This document shows positions 30,967 through 42,066 of a stretch of DNA of 64,000 nt, piece after piece. The stretch covers positions 4,301,501 through 4,365,500 of the forward strand of contig OX621258.1 in assembly GCA_951640165.1 (NCBI GenBank). The letters run 5' to 3'. The DNA is from Pseudoips prasinana. Its lineage: Eukaryota; Arthropoda; Insecta; Lepidoptera; Nolidae. Each line of letters opens with the position of its first letter. The stretch's first letter is position 1. The position numbers were made by a program, and so were the translations under genes. Below the pieces are notes generated by a model. The model was not told where the DNA came from. It did not search any database and saw nothing but the letters and a program-made list of their open reading frames with translations.

Positions 30967-31290
30967 TGTAGAATATAATAGTTATACATATAGCTCATGG
31001 GAAGGGTGACGTGACGATGACGCAAGTTCCATGCTCTTTGTTCAACTAAAAAGTGCTCATCGCGCCTATAGAAGTTTCACTTCAAAAATAATGCTTTATA
31101 AATACTCTTAAAAAGAACCTACCCTCTTAAATAATGATTTACAAATTATCTATTATTATTATTACCTGTGCAAATCAGTAAAACATTTAGTTTTAAATTC
31201 ATTATTATGCGTAGTGTTAAGAAATAAAGCTTAAATTAAGAGAATGTGAAAGAAACATTTGGTATATAGTATGATACACTAATACACTAC
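30967..31290. other. unassigned DNA
   Basis: Nothing recognised. Confidence 0.3.
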
Positions 31291-31400
31291 TCATGACGGC
31301 ACGTCCACACTGGTTAAGACAGACGCCCTGCCACTTCGTGTATCAGGTTCGATGGCCGCACAGGGCAACTATTTATTTGATGCATAAATATTTGTTCATT
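31291..31400 (+). mobile_element. tRNA-headed SINE fragment
   Basis: Box-A-like CACACTGGTTAAGACAGAC and box-B-like CAGGTTCGATGGCC, followed by ATAAATATTTG as in S-A/S-B. Confidence 0.45.
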
Positions 31401-31934
31401 TTATTTTACACTGTCAACATTTCTGAGACTGGTATAGAGCTTGACCAAAATTAATCGACTAAATCGGATTATTTATCAAAACTTTACGATTTTTGCTCTA
31501 TGGTAGACATGGAATGATAGATTTAAGATCGTAACAGTGCATTTTCAAGGACTATTGATTTTCTTCGGTGGATTTTGAAGTTTGTGATAAGATTCCCACT
31601 GGAATTCAGTATTTATTTAAAAATTAAAATGGTTAGTAACTTCAATAAAACCTCCATTCACAAACAAACGTCAAACAAAACGTCAGCTGATGCAAATAAA
31701 ATCCGCCATATTTGAGCAAGCTTTAAACCAGGGCCCGACGTGGTTTAAATTTTGACATGGCTCAACCGCGGGTCAAAGTTAAATCGTGTTTTTAATTGAA
31801 AAATTTGATAAACCATGGTTGAGCGGCCGGCTTAAATTTAAGTAGCGTTTTTAAATAAGACTGTAAGTGTTTTAGCAAACCATAACACCGTTACGGTGGT
31901 CAATTTGAAAATTCTTGTCATAGAATGATATACC
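31401..31934. other. unassigned DNA with a small inverted repeat
   Basis: GGCTCAACCGCGGGT (31759..31773) and AAACCATGGTTGAGC (31811..31825) are imperfect inverted copies and may be inside a decayed MITE. Confidence 0.35.
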
Positions 31935-32028
31935 TGCGATAGCTGTGCCTCGCGGTTTTACCCGCGTTAAATTTTATAAATTGAAGCCTATGTGTTAATC
32001 CAGGGTGTCAGCTAACTCCATACCAAAT
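31935..32028 (-). mobile_element. Hel-G Helitron 3' end
   Basis: TAGCTGTGCCTCGCGG, TTTTACCCGCGTTAAA, GTGTTAATCCAGGGTGTCAG, ATACCAAATTTT. It then breaks into RT coding sequence at 32029. Confidence 0.75.
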
Positions 32029-32505
32029 TTTCACAAGGAACTCAAACTGTCACCCTGGAATATACCTCGCTCATTCCTTATAGATTCGGATATCGAAGGA
32101 GTCACTCCGGTTCCTGAAAGACGGAGAGCCGTGGTCCACTGTCCCATACACGAGGCAAGAAAGGCGCATAGAGCTGCATCAACTTTATACAACTCCAGCA
32201 ACCGTCTTAACCATGTATGGGGCACCGAATCATATGACTATGATATGACTCCTTCGACCTTTGTGAACCAGTTTGTTAGCAGCCATGTCTATGAGGAGGA
32301 TCTCCTTAGTACCACGGGACCCAACCCTACATCCATTCTGAGCATGTTCAAAAACGTGATTGGCATACAAATGCTCATTTAATTTTGACGCCAGAATGGA
32401 TGTAAGGAGCTTATATATAGTAGACAAGCACGTGATGGGTCGATAATTCTTTGGATCCGTGGTACTACCAGTTTTATGGAGCAGAAAAGTTATATCGCTG
32501 TTAAG
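32029..32505 (-). pseudogene. LINE reverse transcriptase fragment, frameshifted
   Basis: Leftwards: LLHKTGSTTDPKNYRPITC, LSTIYKLLTSILASKLNEHL, QNGCRVGSRGTKE, then a frameshift near 32235, then YDSVPHTWLRRLLELYK and RGIFQGDSLSSL. These are RT motifs before and around the first catalytic aspartate, resembling R2/R4-type LINEs. The AFD-type motif is partly deleted at the shift and the YADD block is missing, so it is dead. The overlapping plus-strand frame at 32005..32382 is an artefact. Confidence 0.85.
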
Positions 32506-33017
32506 TTATTATTATTATTATTATAGTCATCCAGAAAAAAAGTATCGCATGAATAACACGACAACATATTGTACCAGTTATGTCTGAGTTTCAATGCCAA
32601 ACTCATGAGTGTAAAAAAAAAAAAAGAAAAATACACAACCCGAAATTCGGGTACTTTTCCCATACAGCCTTATTAACTAAAGAGAGCAAATAATATGCAG
32701 ATATTGGCCTTATTCAGTAAATCTTTTGCCATACTAAATGAACAATATCCTTGTACAAAACAAGTAATTCGTAGGCAGTACATATAGCGAACATTTCGTA
32801 AATGACGGCTCGAGAAATTTCAGAATTACATTCATACAGCAAAATATATTTTGTATATATTCGTCAGTTAAGTATTTCCTTATACATATCTCATATATTA
32901 TGGGGTTCTATCAGCCAAATGGACAAGTTATTAGGTATGACAAACAGTAAGGGGAAGATGAAATCAAAATCTGAAGATTCAACTAGTATTCAACTATGAC
33001 ATGCACTGTATAGAAGG
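32506..33017. other. unassigned DNA
   Basis: A short ATT microsatellite (32508..32525) and an A run; no gene. Confidence 0.35.
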
Positions 33018-33290
33018 AAAGGCCGGCCAAGTACGAGTCGGACTCGCGCACGAAGGGTTCCGTATCATTATCTATAGAAAGGGGGAAAAATCATGTTCGT
33101 TATATGGGAGATACCCTTAAATATTCGTTTTATTTTAAATTAATTATTTATTTTTAAAGTGAATACGTAACTAAATATTCTGTGAATATTTCAAGCTGAT
33201 TGACATCTGATGCCGATATCAATATCGAGCAAAAACTACCAAATGAATCACGTTTTTTTATATGGGAGCCTCTTTAAATATTAATTTAAT
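33018..33290 (+). repeat. GC1-related repeat, partial
   Basis: GGCCGGCCAAGTACGAGTCG, GCGCACGAAGGGTTCCGTA, TATCTATAGAAAGGGGGAAA, ATATGGGAGCC. The internal part resembles the 58378..58640 copy rather than the 22956 copy. Confidence 0.65.
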
Positions 33291-33820
33291 TTAATTTTTT
33301 TGTATTTTTCGGAGTTTCTTTGTGGCTTTCTTCTCCGGGTCGTCCACCTAGGTAGCTAGAGAAAGCCGCAGCTTAGCTAGGGTAGGATCCTTAACATGTG
33401 ATCGGTAATACCGTGCAAGTGATCTGACCCCCATTTCGAATTCCATCTTTTTACTTCAGCGGCCGCCTGAGATGTTGCCCATAAGGGTGCCCTCAGGTAT
33501 TAGTCGTTTAAATTAAGCTACTGGTTGAAAGCCTTTTGCGCTAGCCAACTGCTCGTTGTTTTCAATTCTTTAATTTGATATACTATTGCTAAATGTAACA
33601 ATAATACCTTAGTAACTTGGTATTTATTATTTATTTAAGAATATTAAAAATACATGTGACGAAACAGACCGCACGGACGGACTAATTTAAAATATTTTGT
33701 TACTTTAATTACTGTTTTTAAACTGTGTTTATGTAATACATTGTGAGCTTGACAAGTACAAGTGTATGTAAATACCCAAGTGCTGAATTTTCATTATTTC
33801 ATTAAGTTTCATTAAAATCC
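33291..33820. other. unassigned DNA
   Basis: 33300..33520 is somewhat GC-richer; no gene or matched repeat found. Confidence 0.3.
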
Positions 33821-33897
33821 ATTCAGTAGTTTTTACGAGAAAGAGTAACAAACATCCATCCATACTACAAACTTTCGCGTTTATAATATTAGTAAGA
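33821..33897 (-). mobile_element. Hel-G Helitron 5' end fragment
   Basis: AGTAACAAACATCCATCC, AAACTTTCGCGTTTATAATA, TTAGTAAGATA; the 3' hairpin end is absent. Confidence 0.6.
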
Positions 33898-34979
33898 TAT
33901 CAGCAAAAGAATTAGCCTTTAGATTAATCCGTAATCCAACAATCGCCAGTAAACACTAATTTGCGTCATTAAAGTAAACGACAACTTGTAAGATACTCGG
34001 TTTAAAATCCGAATACATACGTTTTTGGAATTTATCCAAAGATTCTACTATGGGTTTTGCCACCAATGTTTCACGCAAAAGACACAGAAAAACTGTTGAC
34101 AATGAAATGAAAAACTAGGTACAAAAAGGTAGGTAAAAAGTTGTTCAATTTATAGGTGTACGTAGATAAACTGGACTGCTAGACACGCGAATGATTTTTT
34201 TAAGAGTCACGTTTCTTATTATATAGGAAATATGTATTATACTTTTTTAATATGTTTTGGTAATGTTTGTAAATATTTTGCGTAATACTTTTAAACTAGC
34301 TTTTGTCACTGGGAATTAATAATCAAAGATTTGAAATAATTTATTTCTAATTCTAATCAATCTAATCAGTCCCAGTTATTTTAAGATATTACCCTAAATA
34401 TCTATAAAAATAACGAAAACGTATCACAAAAGTATTTACAGAGATGAGTTAAACGGGATATTCACTAGTATATTGCGCGAAAAGATGACACTTTGACACA
34501 CAAACCCTAACGTTTCAAAGCGATAAATTTTGCAACAATAAAAGCTAGATTAAAAGCCTCCAAATAATGCGTTTTATTCTGGCTATTTTCGGACTTTTGG
34601 TAATCACGTTTACAAATTATATGTATTCTAAACGTATATTGCTAGCTTGTTGTGTTACTGTGTGATAGCTAAAAATACTGTGGTGAGGTTCTGACTTCTG
34701 AACACAAGCATCTTGGCGTGCTACCTGTTTCATAGATAAACATAATATATCAGACATGTTTGGCGACTTGAAGATTTTTATGACTTCCGTTAATATTTAA
34801 TGTGTTTCAAACTTATCAATACCAACGGGGATTGTAATGTTTTAAACTTATTCAAGATTATATTAAAAATAAAAACCGAGTTTCACATCTTTTTCAGTCA
34901 AATCTCGCTTATAGCCAGTTGTCTAACTGGGCCTCAAGTCATTAAGGACGTAGGCACGCGATTTGACTATATGTTGGTT
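33898..34979. other. unassigned AT-rich DNA
   Basis: About 1.1 kb with no gene or matched repeat. Confidence 0.4.
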
Positions 34980-35100
34980 CGTTTTTTGAGCGTTTTCATG
35001 CTTCGGAAGGCACGTTAGGCTGCCGGCCCCGTAGTCATTAGATCATAGATATCAGGCTAATATGTAACCTGATCAGCTCTGATACTATGGTAACCACTGT
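34980..35100 (+). mobile_element. 5S-SINE, 3' part
   Basis: CATGCTTCGGAAGGCACGTTA, GCTGCCGGCCCCGTAGTC, CTGATACTATGGTAACCACTG align with 40310..40437. The 5S-like block is missing. Confidence 0.65.
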
Positions 35101-35107
35101 CAATAGA

Positions 35108-35228
35108 TTTTTTTTATAGAATACGATGGCAAAGGAGCATGTGGGTCACCTGATGGTAAGTGATCACCGCCGCCCATGGACACCCGCAACACCAGAGCAG
35201 CCGCAAGTGCGTTGCCGGCCTTTAAGAA
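35108..35228 (+). repeat. S-E dispersed repeat, 5' part
   Basis: GGCAAAGGAGCATGTGGGTC, ACCTGATGGTAAGTGATCAC, CAAGTGCGTTGCCGGCC. Confidence 0.65.
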
Positions 35229-35384
35229 AAGAATAGGCTCGCTTCTTGAAAATAAATCAAGTAAAAGTTTTTGAATTATGATGACCTCTTTCTTAATTTG
35301 GAATAAGAGATTTTCATTTGAAATATGTTATATAAATTATGAGTCAAGACTTACATCGATAATAATTTTAAAGTTGATTGTTGA
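35229..35384. other. unassigned spacer
   Basis: Nothing recognised. Confidence 0.3.
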
Positions 35385-35621
35385 AGTAGCAATTCGATAA
35401 AATGCCCCTAGATATAGACCCTTCTATGCATATTTACGTCAGTAGCCAGCCTGAGCCGAGGTCCCTAAGCCCCAAAGGTCTGTACTGTAAACTCCATTTA
35501 AATATTAAATAAAAAAAATAGTACATGTACAGGTTCGCAATACAAAAAGTAGGACAGCGTTCGCCGGTTGTATACCAGATAGTTCTGTTAAAAGACATGC
35601 CCTTAACTGAAGAGGACCATT

Positions 35622-36596
35622 AGCACAATGATACTGATGAACCTAATATGAAGACCATATTGTGCTAAAACCAACATTGTGCTAAATTTGAAGTTAAATA
35701 AATATATCTGAAATCAAATTTGTATCTGACCAATTAAAAATTAATATAAATGTGTTAATCATGGAATATCAGCCCTTTCTGTGGTACTCTATCTGTAAAT
35801 TATTTATTTATTTATTCACCAACTTACATCTACTTTTACAGGGTTAGGACAATAGTGTCGACTTAATATAGTTAATATTAAGTTTAAAATTTACATATAT
35901 TTTATTTATAATTCCAATATTATAAGATATTACACATGTGGCACCTTTGTGAATGTAATGTTCTCAACTTATATTTTTTTCCTTTCACAAGTACAGGACG
36001 TGCTACAGAAATGATATGCACATAGATTTCTAGACGCAAAGAAATGGAAGTAATATTACCAAGTAACTTTATGGACATAACGAGAAAGTATTGGACATAG
36101 ATAGACCAAATGCCATACGAATAAATTAGTACTGTCCCAATCTCAAAACGGATAGTATTGCGATTACTTTCCCTATATACACATTCTCATCGCCAATTTG
36201 GCATGCAGATAGAATTGCTCCATTGAACAGCAAATATTCTATTTCATAGCTATAAAAGATTTAGCTTGGGAGTCTGCTTCGATACAATTTTCTGGAATGT
36301 TTCATATACAATGAATTCGAAATTGAAACTCGCCTTCGAGCTACAAGATAAAATTTTTTGTGTAAATAAATAAAGTATAGGTTATATCGATAACTTGAAA
36401 TAGTTGATAATGAAATAAAACAAGAAATGAAAAAACTTTTAGCGACTTAGGTTGCTATGGGAAAACAATTTATGTATTTTACTATGCATTCCATTGGAAC
36501 TGTTAATTTTCTTATAAATCCTAAAATTATTATCCGATCGTAATCAATGTACACAACCATTCATATAGAGAACCTCCCGTCTTTACAAAGCCGGTT
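35622..36596. other. unassigned AT-rich DNA inside the inverted repeat
   Basis: TAGCACAAT / ATTGTGCTA motifs at 35621..35680; otherwise nothing. Confidence 0.35.
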
Positions 36597-37035
36597 AAAA
36601 CTGCATTAATAGTAATATATAGTATAGTATGTTTATCAGTTGTCTGGTTGCCATAATAAAATAGAATAAAATAAAATACACTTTATTGTACACAAAAAAT
36701 AAAAGAACATTTAACAATGAAACATTAATTATAATGTACAATGGGCGGTCTTATCGCATAAAGCGATTTCTTCCAGACAACCTTTGGATGGATAGGAATG
36801 AAATGTGTAAAAATGCCGGGGATGGTGCAACAAAGTGTGCTACATAGATAAAAAAGAAGAGAAGAGATAATTAAAAAGGTATACTAAAAACTAAAAATAT
36901 GTTAATGATCATATTATTATTACACATACATATACGTAAATAAAATACTATATTAGCCAAGTACAAGTTCTGCCTAGTTTGGGATCATATGGCAGTGTAT
37001 TGGTTGTTCCAAGATATGCCCAAGATACTGTTTTA
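36597..37035 (+). mobile_element. S-B SINE 3' half split by NL2
   Basis: Left part ATGTTTATCAGTTGTCTGG then TTGCCAT (to 36655); right part AAGTACAAGTTCTGCCTAG, TTTGGGATCATATGGC (36956..37035). The unsplit sequence is seen at 17545..17645. Confidence 0.7.
36656..36949 (-). mobile_element. NL2 LINE 3' end inside S-B
   Basis: AAAATAAAATACACTTTATTG, AATGGGCGGTCTTATCGC, CTTCCAGACAACCTTTGGAT. Inserted into the S-B body; no coding part. Confidence 0.75.
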
Positions 37036-37207
37036 TTAAAAATCAAAACGATTAATGCCTCTGGTCAAAAAGCTTCTTAATATAACAAGCCACAGACTTC
37101 ATGCGGGTTAAAATGTGCGAAGCTATGATCACGAGTTCTTTGGAACTACTAATCCTTTAAATTACCCTGCAGACTTCCAGTGCCCAAAACTTCCCAATAT
37201 TATAAAA

Positions 37208-37447
37208 CTAGTAGACTTGGCAACCTTTCGTGTTTACCGAATAGGTTGAGATCAAAATATTTGCTTTGCACTCGGAACGGCCCGGGTTTATAGTGTATAA
37301 AGGGTGCCCGTGACTGCCTACCGATAAACTTTTGTACACTACTGAGAGGAAATGGTCCTCTTCAGTTAAGGGCATGTATTTTAACAGAACTATCTGGTAT
37401 ACAACCGGCGAACGCTGTCCTACTTTTTGTATTGCGAACTTATACAT
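37208..37447 (-). CDS. unrecognised 79-codon ORF, part in the inverted repeat
   Basis: Frame begins MYKFAIQKVGQRSPVVYQIV and runs to a stop at 37208. Its first 30 or so codons lie in the inverted-repeat arm; the other arm encodes the same start with two changes and then a stop after EEDH. I do not recognise the protein. It could be a gene or transposon exon, or chance. Confidence 0.25.
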   Translation of the reverse strand: MYKFAIQKVGQRSPVVYQIVLLKYMPLTEEDHFLSVVYKSLSVGSHGHPLYTINPGRSECKANILISTYSVNTKGCQVY

Positions 37448-37581
37448 GTACTATTTCCTTTTATTTAATATTTAAATGGAGTTTACAGTACAGACCTTTG
37501 GGCTTCAAACCTTGGCTCAGGCTGGCTACTGACGTAAATATGCGTAGAAGGGTCGATATCTAGGGAAATTTTATCGAATTG

Positions 37582-37767
37582 CTACTCTAAATTAAAGCAC
37601 AAAGATGCGGGCTGCTCTTTCGACTGAGAATCGGAATCGGGGAATTTGATAGATAGGAAGGTCAAAGCATCTGTCCCAGATAAATCTCCAACTACTTTTT
37701 TTCCGAACTTGGCATACAAGAGCTCATTATTAGCGTTGAAGAGGCTCTCGCCAGAATATCGAGGCAT
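37582..37767 (-). CDS. unrecognised 61-codon ORF
   Basis: Begins MPRYSGESLFNANNELLYAK with GKKVVGDLSGTDALTFLS following, hydrophilic and of coding-like composition, directly after an in-frame TGA. Ends at the edge of the inverted-repeat arm. It may be an exon with the ORF to its left, but no clear splice sites were seen. No family assigned. Confidence 0.25.
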   Translation of the reverse strand: MPRYSGESLFNANNELLYAKFGKKVVGDLSGTDALTFLSIKFPDSDSQSKEQPASLCFNLE

Positions 37768-38706
37768 TCATATATTGTGTCAAATCGATACACCAAGTTA
37801 TTGTTAAGCTGTCATTTACTCGCTTTATTGTATCTTGTTGGAATGTGTTCAGATTAAAATTGTTATCGCGAACTAATGTACTAAATTTTAAAGTATTGCA
37901 GTAGGAACTACAATACTTCTTTGGAACAAAGACAATTTGTGGGAGATTGAATTAAGTTGCGAATAGATCGCAAAACATGCAATAAAATTTGTTGGAGCGA
38001 AATTCCTTAACGAAGTTTACGATTGAAGTTGATTGGTAGAAATCATCACGTAAGGAAATATCGTTATGCCACTTAAACTATCTCTCTCTCTATTTATATT
38101 GCATACTAGTGAGTGTCAACGTGTGATTGTCTAGATTTAAGAGCTATAGTCACTAAATTATCACTTTAAGGAATTACTAAGTTAAACGAGCAAGTTCTTT
38201 AAGTGCCAAAAACCTAGTACATATAAACATATAAGCCCATTCTACATATCTCTTATAACAAAGGCTTCGTTACAAATCAAAGAAAAAGCAAAACACACCT
38301 AACGATACCTACTAAGAAAGATAACTAACTACCCACAAGCCCCACGTTGGGCGCCAAGAATCCAAGTCAAATAAAAAGGCCTCACATTACATCCGTTTGA
38401 GTACACCAGCAAATAGCAAACTGCCCACAATTTATAGGATGTTAGGTAACATGACACGATCCTCTTAACTATTTAGATTCTAGAAATGACCATCCTTGAA
38501 AAACTGTTATAGTGAAATTTGATGCGGAATGATCCAAAAAATGTTAGGTAAAGCATGTGAGCAAATGATATAAACAACATTAATTATTACATTACACTCT
38601 ACTTATGCTTCGATTCGACTGAGCGTCTGAAATCAGCATTCGTGCCTATTCAGTCTATACATACATATATTTACAAATAATAATAATAATAAAAGTATAT
38701 ACATAT
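37768..38706. other. unassigned AT-rich DNA
   Basis: Nothing recognised. Confidence 0.35.
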
Positions 38707-38921
38707 ATTTTTTTAGATCAGAGGGCGACAAACGAGCAAGTGCGTTGTTTGTTTAAAATTCAGCAAACAAGTGTTGCTGACCCACCCCAATGAGCTCTGG
38801 CAACCTTACTCACACTCGGCAACACAACATTAAAATGATAAATATTATTATTTAGGAATGTCTACTTCCCCTGTCGGGCTGCTTATTGAGCGAATGAACG
38901 CTATGCCCTACCTCTCTTAAA
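38707..38921 (+). repeat. S-E dispersed repeat with internal deletion
   Basis: GAGGGCGACAAACGAGCAAG, GTTGCTGACCCACCCC, AACCTTACTCACACTCGG, CTACCTCTCTTA. The GATGGTAAGTGATC part is deleted. Confidence 0.7.
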
Positions 38922-38934
38922 ATATGAGTATTTC

Positions 38935-39077
38935 TATCCGTGTCCTAGTATCCATTGTACAAGTGTTGGTTAGCTTGGGCTCCATCTAGCTATGTGAAAT
39001 GTTCCGGATCTTAAGAATGCCACAAGCAGGGCAATCAGTGTGACCAGTTTGCCATCGACACGCTAAGAAGAAGAAGA
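38935..39077 (+). mobile_element. SINE/LINE 3' end with AAG tail
   Basis: S-B-like TATCCATTGTACAAGTG, then CAGTTTGCCATCGACACGC, TAAGAAGAAGAAGAATG. The AAG tail marks an end different from the ATT-tailed SINEs. Confidence 0.5.
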
Positions 39078-39335
39078 ATGTATTAAATCTATGGATATAT
39101 TCTAATCCTGTTTAAGAAGTTTTCGCGTGTTACCGAAGCGTATTATAACAATTTATTACAGGATGACTAGTCTTACCATCCGTGAGGTCTTCACATCCGA
39201 GCCAACTCCCTAAGGCATGACCACATGGAATTAAAGGAAAAAGGAATTCCAACTAACGGCGAGACTGATTTCTGAGACGCTGATATGCTCTCACTCTTAC
39301 ACTTTCTTACGTGAATGGTATAGTTAAGCACGTGC
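39078..39335. other. unassigned DNA
   Basis: Nothing recognised. Confidence 0.3.
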
Positions 39336-39445
39336 TCCGTCTATACATGTATGACCGCCATTTCGAACGTCTTTGTGCTTCGAAGGGCAAATTAGCTGCC
39401 GGTCCCGAACAACAATCCTTAATCCATTTCAGAGATCAATTGGCG
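39336..39445 (+). mobile_element. 5S-SINE, 3' part, diverged
   Basis: GTGCTTCGAAGGGCAAATTA, GCTGCCGGTCCCG, GGCGGACTTCAACAACTCT align with the 40190 copy. Confidence 0.55.
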
Positions 39446-39515
39446 GACTTCAACAACTCTAGGCTCTTGAGCTAAATTTTAAAACAAAATTGACGGATTT
39501 TAGAAACATGTATCT

Positions 39516-39660
39516 ATGTACAGACGCGAGGACATCAACCAACCGAATCTGTCGAATTTCCCCAAATTGAATGTGAACCTCATGCTTATATGATAAAGTT
39601 GAAAATCTATAAAAGGAATTTGACAGATTGGGGTAGCTGGATGTGCTGGCGTCTGTACAT
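39516..39660. mobile_element. MITE with TGTACAGACGC ends, copy 2
   Basis: Starts TGTACAGACGCGAGGACATC and ends TGCTGGCGTCTGTACA; inner inverted parts AATCTGTCGAATTTCC / GAATTTGACAGATT. About 145 bp, non-coding. Flanking TA-rich sequence hides the target duplication. Confidence 0.75.
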
Positions 39661-40189
39661 ATAATATATGTCAAATACCATGGACTTAGCGCCCTAGAGT
39701 CCTAGCAGTCTAAAGCAGTAAAACAAAATATTTATTTTTTTACACTGTACGTAACAGTCATAAAAACAACTTTGCAATTTAAAAACATCGAAAATTCCTA
39801 TAGCTCTTTTGATAAAGTTCCTTTTGATTAAAAGGTGCAAAGTTGTCTTTTGAAAGAGTGCATTAAAAGTTGGGGTTTTTAGAGGCGGCCAAATTGATGA
39901 CTTTTCCTTCGAGACGCGACTTTTGGAGTGTTTTCCTGGAGCTTTTAGATTAAAAAGCAAATGTCTTAATTATGTCTCGATAATGTTCTATGAATTGATT
40001 GATTGAAAGTTTCGTAAAGGGGTTTACGGTTTCTTTGGTAAGGTTATGTTGCCTTAAAGTAAAATAATGTAATTTTAAGGGCTACTGGCCAACTACGTAG
40101 GACATTTTATACTGTTCAAGTGTATGTGCACTGTCTTTTCCATTATCCTTATTATCCGATGGAATGGATATCCGGGAAGAGATAAGTGC
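39661..40189. other. unassigned DNA
   Basis: Nothing recognised. Confidence 0.35.
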
Positions 40190-40450
40190 AGCACCTATAT
40201 CGCTCATAGCTAGATGCTCTCACTGGTCCCTAAGCGATCGGCGAGGTTGAGCATCGAGTTTCGCGGTCAGTCCATGGATGGGTGACCGCCAAAGTGGTTT
40301 AATTTCTGAACGTCTCAGTGCTTCGGAGGGCACGTTAAGCTGTTGGTCTCGGTTGTAGCCATTAGGCAACAGTCGTTAAGCCATGTACGAGGCCGACTGG
40401 GCGGCTTAAACAACTCTGACACTAGGGTAACCACTGCCCATACGATAAGT
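40190..40450 (+). mobile_element. 5S-SINE, best copy
   Basis: Left block CGATCGGCGAGGTTGAGCAT, CGCGGTCAGTCCATGGATGG, GTGACCGCC parallels the internal promoter part of eukaryotic 5S rRNA (GTTAAGCA region and the GGTCAGTACTTGGATGGGTG region). Right part GTGCTTCGGAGGGCACGTTA, GCGGCTTAAACAACTCTGAC, TAGGGTAACCACTGCCC is unrelated to 5S. About 250 bp; probably transcribed by Pol III from a 5S-type promoter. Confidence 0.7.
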
Positions 40451-40895
40451 AAGTAGTAAGCATCTATTGTTACTAGACTAAGCTCACGTAGACATTTTAT
40501 CTTTTTTTTCTCAACTGGTATTACACATAGAAAGAATTGAATATTATTTGATAAACTCATAAACACCAAACATGAGGTGTGGAGTACATATTTTAGGTCG
40601 TCACATGTCGAACGTCAGTCAAGGACAATGCCGTCAAGAGGCCGTTTTTAAAGGATCAAAATTTTTTTGAGCAAAGTAAGGTCTAGTAATCCACGTCAAT
40701 TTTCTACCAGATAACAAAATTACTTAGCCAGTTGTAACACAGTTCCAGTTAACTTGATAGAACTTAATTCCTTTGTTCGCTACAATTTATTCCATGTGGG
40801 AATTAAATTGCGCATGAAGTTGCGCGATAAATGCTGTATTGAATTAATGCTTTGTAGAGCGCGTGTTAATTATACTTGGATCTGATTATAAATGA
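40451..40895. other. unassigned DNA
   Basis: Nothing recognised. Confidence 0.3.
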
Positions 40896-41092
40896 CTAGC
40901 TGTGTCCCGCGGTTTTACCCGTGTTAAACTTAACACAATTTAACAATATTACACAAATTATACAATATACAATTAATCCAGGGTGTCAGCTAACTCCATA
41001 CCAAATTTTATTAAAATAGCTCCAGCCGTTTAGACGTGAAGAAGTAACAAACATACACACTCGCAAACTTTCGCCAATATAATATTAGTGTC
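40896..41092 (-). mobile_element. Hel-G Helitron
   Basis: CTAGCTGTGTCCCGCGG at left, CCAGGGTGTCAGCTAACTCC, TTTAGACGTGAAGAAGTAAC, and AATATTAGTGTCA at right. Flanked at right by ATATTCCTTGCATAACTT, exactly as the reverse of 15343. Confidence 0.8.
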
Positions 41093-41109
41093 ATATTCCT
41101 TGCATAACT

Positions 41110-42066
41110 TCAAACTTATTTATTTGTCAAACATAGGTGTACAAAGATCTTATGCTATTACATTATACAGTGTGCGCTATGTTTTGCCAATAATGACATA
41201 CAATTTTTTCAAATATGTACTAAACTTATAAAGAAATTACAGTATATCTGACATTATAGAATTATTGTATTACTTAAATTAAATTATCAATAAAAAAATC
41301 ATCTAATGTGTAATAACACTTTGTAAGTAATAGTTCCCAAAGAATGACTTTAAATTTTTTTACTGGCAAGCATTTTATCTGTTCAGGTATTTTATTATAG
41401 ATTTGGGGAGCAATACCAAAAAACTCTTTTTCATAAGTGCAGTTTTACATTTCACATGGCATAATGTGTTAATATATTGAGCTAGGATTGGCATTTTCTT
41501 TACTGTAGCTAGTTTTTGGAATAAGTCTGGATTGTTTTTAATAAATAATGCGGATTCAAAGATGTATAAAGAGGGTGGAGGTAAAATTTTGTGTTTTTGG
41601 AAATATGGAATGCAACTATCAGTCTGTTTTAACCCACACATCGACCGTATACATCTTTTTTGCATTTTAAATACTGATTCCCTGTTTGTTGATTGTCCCC
41701 AAAAAATAACACCATATTGCAGAACTGAAGCAACCAATCCGTGATATGCTGTTAATAAGGTTTCCATATTTACTTTTTTTGATAGTTGGAAAAGAAGATA
41801 AGCTGACTTGCTTAACCGTTTACGAACTTCTTCTACGTGTGTTTTCCAAGTCAATTTATTGTCTATAGTTATACCTAAAACTTAGCATTACTAGCTTCCT
41901 GTATTGATAAATTATTATAACTAATACAAATTGGTGTATTTTCAGTCTGTTGATGGAAGTGCATAATTCTAGTTTTGTTTAGATTAATTACGAGATTGTT
42001 ATTGTTAAGCCAATTGATGATTTTGGATATTGAATTATTGATGTCAAGTTGATGATTAATTGTATT
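41110..42066 (-). pseudogene. LINE C-terminal region and 3' end, Jockey/CR1-like
   Basis: Leftwards: NWLNNNNLVINLNKTR, a frame break near 41880, TWKTHVEEVRKRLSKSAYLL, VLQYGVIFWGQST, MQKRCIRSMCGLKQTD, CIPYFQKHKILPPPSLYIFE, then further frame damage near 41400 and a 3' UTR ending in ATTTATT-type tail near 41110. This is the region after the RT core. 5' truncated and decayed; inserted into the S-G/Helitron compound. Confidence 0.85.

Larger units (their letters stand above)
35385..37586. repeat. 236-bp inverted repeat with 1.73 kb between arms
   Basis: Arms 35385..35621 and 37351..37586 are near-identical reverse complements, starting AGTAGCAATTCGATAAAAT and including GCAATACAAAAAGTAGGACA and AGTTCTGTTAAAA. 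Each arm carries the same short reading frame. It may be terminal repeats of an element or an inverted duplication. Confidence 0.85.

Noticed and set aside
32005..32382. 125-codon plus-strand ORF
   Set aside because: It is antisense to clear RT motifs on the minus strand and starts in Helitron sequence.
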